From Lachnospiraceae bacterium (GTDB lineage Bacteria; Bacillota; Clostridia; Lachnospirales; Lachnospiraceae), in NCBI GenBank assembly GCA_900765975.1, contig CAAFTS010000133.1, positions 1 through 37,312 of the forward strand: 37,312 nt of DNA, written 5' to 3'. The position numbers and the translations under genes are program-made. A model generated the notes under the pieces. It was not told the origin of the DNA. It searched no databases and saw nothing but the letters and a program-made list of their open reading frames with translations. Positions 32,486 to 37,312 of the stretch are shown piece by piece; position 1 is the stretch's first letter; every line of letters begins with the position of its first letter.

Positions 32486-33402
32486 ATCTGAAACAGCTGG
32501 AAGCCTTTGTTCAGGTGGCAGAGAAGAAAAATTTTTCAAGAGCGGCAAAAGCAATGTTTTTGACGCAGCCGACAGTAAGCGCACATATTTCTGGACTTGA
32601 GAAAGAGTTGAATACCAGATTGTTGATTCGAAATACAAAAGATGTGGAACTTTCGGAAGAGGGAGAACGACTGTATGAGTATGCAAAGCAGATTACCTTA
32701 CTGACGGAGCAGATTGTACAGGAGTTTGGCAGTGAACCGGATGTGGAAGAACAGTCAACCGTTACGATTGCAGCTTCGACGGTGCCGGCACAGTATCTTC
32801 TTCCTGAAATTTTGGCAAAGTTTCGCCAGAAATATCCGAAAGAACAATTTCAGATTTTGGAAAGTGACAGTACTGGTGTTGTAGAACAAGTAGCTGCAAG
32901 AACTGTAGATATTGGGTTGACAGGGACGGAATTGTCCAAAAAGTACTGTGAGTTTCTTCCTTTTTATGAAGATGATTTAATTGTGATTACGCCCAATACG
33001 GAGCAGTTTCGCAGGAGAAAGCAAGGTAAAGAAGATACTGTGCTGGAATGGCTACGCAGTGAACCACTGATTATGCGTGAAGAGGGCTCTGGTACCCGAA
33101 AAGAAACAATGAAAATTTTGCAGCAGCTGGGATTGCGTATAGAGGGATTGAATGTGATTGCCAGTGTAGAAAATCCGGAAACAATTAAGCGGTCGGTCAG
33201 CAGCGGGATGGGAATTTCTGTATTATCCGCATTGTCTGCGCGGGATGCAGTGAGCAATGGTTCTGTTCTGGGATTTTCTCTTGGGGAAATGCAGGGAAAA
33301 CGGCAGATTTATGTTGTATATAACAAAAATTTTCGTTTGAGTCCTGGAGCAGAGCGTGTTTTGAAGACAATCAAAAAAATGTATCCACAGATGAAACTGT
33401 AA
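32482..33402 (+). CDS. LysR-family regulator of the selenium cluster
   Basis: A 306-residue transcription factor with an N-terminal helix-turn-helix (FSRAAKAMFLTQPTVSAHI, about residues 17-36) and a C-terminal periplasmic-binding-protein-like effector domain (from about residue 88, TVTIAASTVPAQYLLPEIL). The ATG overlaps the selA stop by four bases, and the gene ends at a terminator, so it is the last gene of yedF-selD-selA-lysR. A selenium-associated LysR subfamily is known from such clusters. The natural targets are the promoter at 29281 and the one before the cysteine desulfurase gene. The ligand is unknown; a reduced sulfur or selenium compound is plausible by analogy with CysL/CysB-type relatives. 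Confidence 0.92.
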   Translation: MNLKQLEAFVQVAEKKNFSRAAKAMFLTQPTVSAHISGLEKELNTRLLIRNTKDVELSEEGERLYEYAKQITLLTEQIVQEFGSEPDVEEQSTVTIAASTVPAQYLLPEILAKFRQKYPKEQFQILESDSTGVVEQVAARTVDIGLTGTELSKKYCEFLPFYEDDLIVITPNTEQFRRRKQGKEDTVLEWLRSEPLIMREEGSGTRKETMKILQQLGLRIEGLNVIASVENPETIKRSVSSGMGISVLSALSARDAVSNGSVLGFSLGEMQGKRQIYVVYNKNFRLSPGAERVLKTIKKMYPQMKL

Positions 33403-33443
33403 GAAAATGGTGAAAAAATAAGAATACTAGCAAAAATACAAGA

Positions 33444-33486
33444 AAGTCTGCTTATAGATATTTTCTATAAGCAGACTTGTTTATTA
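33444..33486 (+). terminator. Strong terminator after the LysR gene
   Basis: AAGTCTGCTTATAGA (33444-33458) pairs perfectly over 15 bp with TCTATAAGCAGACTT (33464-33478), loop of five bases, followed by GTTTATT. It divides the selenium cluster into two transcription units. Confidence 0.92.
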
Positions 33487-33496
33487 TGTCTTTCGA

Positions 33497-33526
33497 TTAG
33501 ACTCTGTTGTAGAAGACAGGTATACT
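33497..33526 (+). promoter_or_regulatory. Possible promoter of the cysteine desulfurase unit
   Basis: TATACT at 33521-33526 is a good -10. The only -35 candidate at suitable distance, TTAGAC (18-bp spacer), is poor, as would suit an activator-dependent promoter. The position directly after the LysR terminator supports a promoter here. Confidence 0.4.
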
Positions 33527-33557
33527 TATATATAGAAAATAACGGAACAGAAACGAG

Positions 33558-34700
33558 ATGACAAACATGATTTATATGGATAATGCTGCAACTACACTGC
33601 AGAAACCAGAATGTGTTGCAAAAGCGGTAGTGAATGCTATGAATTCTTTTGGAAATGCAGGACGTGGACTGAATGATGCATCTATGGGAGCTTCCAGAGT
33701 GGTTTATGATACGAGAGAAAAGCTCTGTCGTTTATTTCATGGGGAAAATCCAAAGCAGTTTGCATTTACAATGAATGCAACAGAAAGTCTGAATACTGCG
33801 ATCCAAGGACTGATTGGTCCGAGAGACCATGTTATTACAACCATGTTGGAGCATAATTCGGTGCTACGTCCATTGTATGAGCGGGAGGCTGTCGGAGTGG
33901 AATTGACAATTCTAAAATGTGATACATATGGAAATATTTCTTATGAAGAAATAGAGGCGGCGATTCGGGAAAATACAAAAGCAATTGTTTGTACGCATGG
34001 CTCCAACTTGACGGGGAATTTAACGGATATCGGGCGGATTGGTGCGATTGCAAAGAAACATGGGATTTTGCTGATTGCAGATGCTTCACAGACGGCAGGG
34101 CTGATTCCAATTGATGTACAGGAGATGCAGATAGATGTCCTTTGTTTTACCGGACATAAAGGGTTATACGGTCCACAAGGGACAGGTGGGATTTATGTTC
34201 GACCGGGCGTGGAGATAAAACCGCTGAAACGTGGCGGCAGCGGAATAGAAACTTACAATAAAAATCATCCTACGCAGATGCCGACAGCGCTGGAGGCGGG
34301 AACGCTGAACAGTCATGGGATTGCAGGACTGAATGCGGCGCTTACTTATATAGAAGAAACAGGGGTGGAACATATCTGCCGGCTTGCATTGGAGCGGATG
34401 TGGCAGTTTTACGAAGGGGTGCGTGATATACCGGGAGTGACGGTGTACGGAGATTTTTCTGTAAAAGAGCGCGCGCCGATCGTTTCTCTGAATATCGGAG
34501 ATTTTGATTCTGCAGAGGTCAGCGATGAATTGCTGACAGAGTACGGAATTGCGACCAGAGCCGGAGGACACTGTGCACCGTTGATGCACGAGGCATTGGG
34601 AAATGTAGAGCAAGGGGCGGTGCGCTTTAGCTTTTCACATTTTAATACAAAGGAAGAAGTGGAAAAGGCAATTTCTGCGATTCGTGAATTGGCTGTTTAA
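33558..34700 (+). CDS. Class V aminotransferase-fold cysteine desulfurase / selenocysteine lyase-like
   Basis: A 380-residue PLP enzyme of the SufS/Csd-like group that removes S or Se from cysteine or selenocysteine. It starts MIYMDNAATT in typical fashion. It has the PLP lysine K201 in FTGHKGLYGPQG, THGSNLTGN and IADASQTAG before it, and the persulfide/perselenide cysteine C339 in TRAGGHCAPLMHEALG. Members of this subfamily recur beside selD, yedE and yedF, so selenium delivery to SelD is likely. An internal ATG at 33567 is an equally possible start; the ribosome site is weak for both. yedE follows after 69 bases. Confidence 0.92.
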   Translation: MTNMIYMDNAATTLQKPECVAKAVVNAMNSFGNAGRGLNDASMGASRVVYDTREKLCRLFHGENPKQFAFTMNATESLNTAIQGLIGPRDHVITTMLEHNSVLRPLYEREAVGVELTILKCDTYGNISYEEIEAAIRENTKAIVCTHGSNLTGNLTDIGRIGAIAKKHGILLIADASQTAGLIPIDVQEMQIDVLCFTGHKGLYGPQGTGGIYVRPGVEIKPLKRGGSGIETYNKNHPTQMPTALEAGTLNSHGIAGLNAALTYIEETGVEHICRLALERMWQFYEGVRDIPGVTVYGDFSVKERAPIVSLNIGDFDSAEVSDELLTEYGIATRAGGHCAPLMHEALGNVEQGAVRFSFSHFNTKEEVEKAISAIRELAV

Positions 34701-34769
34701 ACTTTCTTAGGAGATGAGGGGAAAGTTAAACATAAAAAAGAAAAAGAAGAGGAAAGGGAGATAAGAAAC

Positions 34770-35867
34770 ATGAATTTATCAGACTCAAAGAAAAAACTTG
34801 CACTTGCAGGTGTGCTGTGCGGGCTGGTAGCAGCTGCACTTGCTTATTTTGGAAATCCTGCAAATATGGCGTTCTGTATCGCTTGTTTTATTCGTGATAC
34901 GGCAGGGGCATTGGGAATGCATCAGGCAGCACCAGTGATGTATGCACGCCCGGAAATTATCGGATTGGTATTGGGAGCATTTATTATTTCAGTAGCAACA
35001 AAAGAATATCGGTCAACAGCAGGTTCTGCGCCGATGATTCGCTTTATTCTCGGAATGATTATTATGATTGGTTCACTTGTGTTTTTGGGATGTCCGCTGC
35101 GTATGGTGATTCGTATGTCAGCAGGGGACTTGAATGCATGGGTAGCGTTGATTGGATTTGTACTTGGTGTTGCAACTGGCGTTCTGGCACTGAAGAAAGG
35201 TTTCAGCCTTGGAAGAGCATATGTAACAAATGCAGCATCCGGCGCAGTTCTTCCGATTATTACAGTGGGGATTTTGATTCTTCTGACAGCTACGAACTTG
35301 TTGAAGTTTAGTGAATCTGGTCCGGGAAGCATGCACGCACCGATTATTGTTTCCTTGATTGGCGGACTTCTGTTTGGAGTATTTGCTCAAAAATCTAGAA
35401 TGTGTTTTGCAGGCGGAATACGTGACGTGATCTTGATGAAAAACTTTGACCTTCTGACAGTTGTGGGAAGTCTGTTTGTAGTAATGCTTATATATAATGT
35501 AGCAACAGGTGGATTCGTACTTGGATTTGATACACCGGGAGTGATTGCGCATTCCGAACATCTGTGGAATATTCTTGGAATGTATGCAGTAGGATTTGCT
35601 GCTGTTTTGGCAGGGGGATGCCCACTGCGTCAGCTGATTCTGGCTGGACAGGGTTCTTCTGATTCTGCAGTAACTGTATTGGGAATGTTTGTAGGAGCTG
35701 CTCTTTGCCATAATCTGGGGCTTGCATCCAGCGGAACTTCTCTGAATCCAGAGACGAAAGAACTGGTTGCGGGAGCAGTAACAACCAATGGTAAGGTTGC
35801 ATTGATTATTTGTATTATTGCATGTTTCCTGATTGCATTTACAAGTAAGCGAAAAGCAGCAAAATAG
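34770..35867 (+). CDS. yedE: YedE-family putative selenium transporter
   Basis: A 365-residue polytopic membrane protein with about ten hydrophobic helices, of the YeeE/YedE (thiosulfate/sulfur transport) superfamily. Conserved cysteine motifs are NMAFCIACFIRD, LGCPLRMVIRMS, SRMCFAGGIRD and GGCPLRQLILAGQG, the kind that pass reduced sulfur or selenium across the membrane. The family is found with selenium genes, and here it is followed within 35 bases by a TusA-like carrier, a common pair. GGGAG precedes the ATG. Substrate assignment rests on context. Confidence 0.92.
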   Translation: MNLSDSKKKLALAGVLCGLVAAALAYFGNPANMAFCIACFIRDTAGALGMHQAAPVMYARPEIIGLVLGAFIISVATKEYRSTAGSAPMIRFILGMIIMIGSLVFLGCPLRMVIRMSAGDLNAWVALIGFVLGVATGVLALKKGFSLGRAYVTNAASGAVLPIITVGILILLTATNLLKFSESGPGSMHAPIIVSLIGGLLFGVFAQKSRMCFAGGIRDVILMKNFDLLTVVGSLFVVMLIYNVATGGFVLGFDTPGVIAHSEHLWNILGMYAVGFAAVLAGGCPLRQLILAGQGSSDSAVTVLGMFVGAALCHNLGLASSGTSLNPETKELVAGAVTTNGKVALIICIIACFLIAFTSKRKAAK

Positions 35868-35902
35868 ATTGAGTGAAATTGGAAGAGAAAGGAAGAGGAA
35901 GA

Positions 35903-36106
35903 ATGAAAGTAGTAGACGCAAGAGGACTTTCTTGTCCGGAACCATTGATGTTAACAGCTGAGGCATTGAAAAATGCGACAGAACCTGTTAAAATTCTTGT
36001 GACAGAACCACATCAGAAAATGAACGTGGAAAAACTTGCAAAGGATCGCGGTAAAAAAGCAACGGCAACAGAAACGGCTGAAGGCTTTGAGATTGTAATT
36101 GAGTAA
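35903..36106 (+). CDS. TusA/SirA-like sulfur (selenium) carrier protein
   Basis: A 67-residue carrier with the active cysteine C11 in VDARGLSCPEPLML, the CPxP motif of TusA proteins. It probably receives S or Se from YedE or the desulfurase and passes it on. The ATG at 35903 is chosen because the family starts just before the V-D-x-R-G segment and a GGAAGAGG site stands immediately upstream; an in-frame ATG at 35873 would add ten charged, non-conserved residues. Its stop overlaps the next start (TAATG), so the two are coupled. Confidence 0.92.
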   Translation: MKVVDARGLSCPEPLMLTAEALKNATEPVKILVTEPHQKMNVEKLAKDRGKKATATETAEGFEIVIE

Positions 36107-36342
36107 TGAGAAAAAAAGAATTAAAATTAGTTATTGCATTCCATACAACGGCAGATGCAATGGCAATGGAAAAAATATGTAAAGAAACCGGAACACCTGG
36201 AAGATTAATTCCGGTTCCACGAGTGATTTCGGCAGGGTGTGGTCTGGCATGGTGCACCGAACTGGAAAATCGTGAACAGATTACAGCAATATTGTTAGAA
36301 GCGGGGATTGAGGAAGAAGACCTTCATGAGTGTATGGTATAA
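36106..36342 (+). CDS. DUF3343 protein (putative Se/S carrier-like)
   Basis: A small protein of 78 residues: VIAFHTTADAMAMEKICKETG, then PGRLIPVPRVISAGCGLAWC. This is the conserved face of DUF3343, a family tied to selenium and sulfur loci and of unproven role. Cysteines in GCGLAWC could bind Se or S. Start and stop of the pair overlap by one base (TAATG), and tRNA-Sec begins 17 bases after the stop. Confidence 0.9.
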   Translation: MRKKELKLVIAFHTTADAMAMEKICKETGTPGRLIPVPRVISAGCGLAWCTELENREQITAILLEAGIEEEDLHECMV

Positions 36343-36359
36343 GAGGTACTTTGAAATAT

Positions 36360-36454
36360 GGGGGCAGAAAGGTAACTGGTGTGCCTCCCGGTCTTCAAAA
36401 CCGGTGTGGGGCGGATGTGTCCCGGATGGGTTCGATTCCCATATGCCCTCGCCA
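36360..36454 (+). tRNA. selC: tRNA-Sec (anticodon UCA)
   Basis: A 95-base selenocysteine tRNA. The acceptor arm is eight pairs long (GGGGGCAG / ATGCCCTC, with one G-U and a terminal G-A), the discriminator is G and CCA is encoded (36452-36454). The T arm is ATGGG-TTCGATT-CCCAT. The anticodon stem is CCGGT/ACCGG with loop CTTCAAA, and TCA is at 36395-36397. A long variable arm (about 36405-36424) is present, as in all tRNA-Sec. It sits only 17 bases after the DUF3343 gene, so it is probably cut from a polycistronic transcript. Confidence 0.96.
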
Positions 36455-36763
36455 GAAAAAGTTAAAGCAAAGGCAAATGTAGCGCAAGGATTACCTGAGT
36501 TGCTTAAAATAGCGACAAATGAGGTTTATGAAGATAATCGTAAGGAGAAACATGTAAAAGATGCAAAATTTGGCTGGTATTCGTATGATTCAAGATTTGC
36601 GCTTCCGGTATTTGGAGATAATGGAGAAATTGAAAGGTATAATGTTTTTAATGTTGCAATGTTAGTGAGGCATGATGCAAACGGAAAATTTTATTTATAT
36701 GACATTATGAAAATAAAAAAAGAAACGAGCACTCTTTTCCAGTCAAATGACTTTACTCAGTAA
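36455..36763 (+). pseudogene. Headless C-terminal coding remnant, probably from a mobile element
   Basis: An open frame of about 102 codons starts exactly at the base after the tRNA CCA (EKVKAKANVAQGLPELL) and runs to TAA at 36763. It has no start codon or ribosome site of its own; upstream the same frame merely runs through selC and the end of DUF3343. The product is protein-like: KFGWYSYDSRFALPVF, then a strand pattern ending AMLVRHDANGKFYLYDIMKIKKE. That pattern is reminiscent of C-terminal nuclease-like or polyvalent-protein domains of phage and conjugative-element proteins (from memory, not searched). It is best read as a truncated gene left at a tRNA integration site. Confidence 0.6.
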
Positions 36764-36926
36764 CAAAACCCATTTCTTGATTATAATTTTAACCTGATGG
36801 TGGTAAAAAGTCAATAAAAAGAAATGAACATCCTTTTAAATCGTCTTAGCTCTCACTTCATAACTGAATAAGAAATCCAAAGGAAAAGCGGTTCAGCTAT
36901 TTATTGGAGATAATATAGAAAAGCCG

Positions 36927-36972
36927 GGTTCGGATACACTGATTTATTTCAGTGCGTCCGAACCTGTTTTTG
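36927..36972 (+). terminator. Hairpin with T-rich tail downstream of selC
   Basis: GGTTCGGA (36927-36934) and CACTGA (36937-36942) pair with TCAGTG (36949-36954) and TCCGAACC (36957-36964), with a two-base internal loop on each side, followed by TGTTTTTG. A good Rho-independent terminator for the second selenium unit. Confidence 0.82.
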
Positions 36973-37173
36973 TTTCAACTGATTTAAGTGAATATTTTAC
37001 TGTTTTTAAGTAGAAAAACACAAGAAAAATGCTGAGGGGGGGTATAATTTAACAGAGAGAAGTGATAAAGCAAAGATGTGAAGAAGAAAGGAGAGAAGAA
37101 GGATAGATTAAAAAATAATAATAGGATTTAAAAAATATACAAAATAATCCCCATAGTTGTCTATAATAGTGCA

Positions 37174-37202
37174 TTGTGATACGTATAAGGTGATGATATA
37201 AT
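37174..37202 (+). promoter_or_regulatory. Promoter of a gene to the right of the window
   Basis: TTGTGA (37174-37179), 17 bp, TATAAT (37197-37202). Inverted copies CCATAGTT (37151-37158) and AACTATGG (37209-37216) bracket it, as operators might. No coding start is seen in the last hundred bases, so the leader extends past the window. Confidence 0.65.
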
Positions 37203-37312
37203 GAAATAAACTATGGTTTTGTATGAATCTGTTCAGGAAATAAAAAAGGAGCTTCTTGTATAATTCAAATATAAGGAATTCCTAGAAAGAAGGTTGAGAA
37301 AAAAATACCTCA

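Larger units (their letters stand above)
36764..37312. other. Intergenic region without a recognisable complete gene
   Basis: AT-rich sequence with a strong hairpin (36927-36972) and a promoter (37174-37202). A start-less open stretch of about 48 codons ends with TAG at 37011 in the + frame and may be a second remnant or chance. A CATTTCTT/AAGAAATG inverted repeat lies just after the pseudogene. No direct repeat of the tRNA 3' end was found. Confidence 0.5.

Noticed and set aside
35118..35966. Minus-strand frame of 282 codons
   Set aside because: Opposite yedE; Cys/Ser/Lys/Asn-rich product is what the reverse of a membrane protein gene gives.
36308..36454. A protein start at 36308 running through selC
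   Set aside because: The frame crosses the end of DUF3343 and the whole tRNA gene; only the part after 36454 looks protein-like.
36924..36933. CGGGTTCGGA as a second copy of the tRNA T-loop (attachment repeat)
   Set aside because: Only about seven bases agree with the tRNA, and the sequence is explained by the terminator stem.

Overview
The window reads as a chromosomal piece of a low-GC, gut-type Lachnospiraceae Firmicute (Ruminococcus gnavus/torques or a relative). This is inferred from AT-rich intergenic DNA, strong AAGGAGG-type ribosome binding sites, wall-anchored multidomain glycosidases ending in a QTGD-type sorting signal, and a clostridial selenium gene cluster. Nearly every gene lies on the + strand. 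All identities come from reading motifs by eye; no database search was possible.

Region 1 (about 1-11250): two very large exported, wall-anchored glycosidases in tandem. The first is a BgaA-like GH2 beta-galactosidase and the second a GH84 beta-N-acetylglucosaminidase (NagJ / mu-toxin type) with discoidin-like and FIVAR domains. Together they would strip terminal Gal and GlcNAc from host glycans at the cell surface.

Region 2 (11277-15166): a housekeeping set with a TraX-family membrane protein, acylphosphatase, pyrroline-5-carboxylate reductase, a thioredoxin-reductase-like flavoprotein and an RlmI-like methyltransferase, closed by a terminator.

Region 3 (15237-27318): a 12-gene catabolic locus. 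It opens with a near-consensus promoter and a 14-bp perfect palindrome, then a GntR/UTRA regulator, an ABC sugar importer without its ATPase, a SIS protein, an FGGY kinase, an M20 amidohydrolase/peptidase, a metallo-beta-lactamase-fold hydrolase, a threonine-synthase-like PLP enzyme, an SDR dehydrogenase, a tagatose-3-epimerase-like TIM barrel and a RidA-like protein. Sugar and amino-acid chemistry in one transcription unit suggests an amino-acid- or acyl-conjugated sugar or polyol as substrate. I do not recognise it as a characterised pathway, and it is the best candidate here for a new system. A phosphoglucomutase with its own promoter and terminator follows.

Region 4 (29281-36454): a selenium cluster: yedF, selD, selA, a LysR regulator, a cysteine desulfurase/selenocysteine lyase-like enzyme, yedE, a TusA-like carrier, a DUF3343 protein and selC (tRNA-Sec). 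selD is itself a selenoprotein: an in-frame UGA at 30077 is followed by a bSECIS-like hairpin, so ordinary gene calling truncates it. selB is not in the window.

Region 5 (36455-37312): directly after the CCA of tRNA-Sec comes a headless coding fragment that looks like the C-terminus of a phage or mobile-element protein, then a strong hairpin and a promoter for a gene beyond the window. This looks like the scar of an element that used selC as its integration site.
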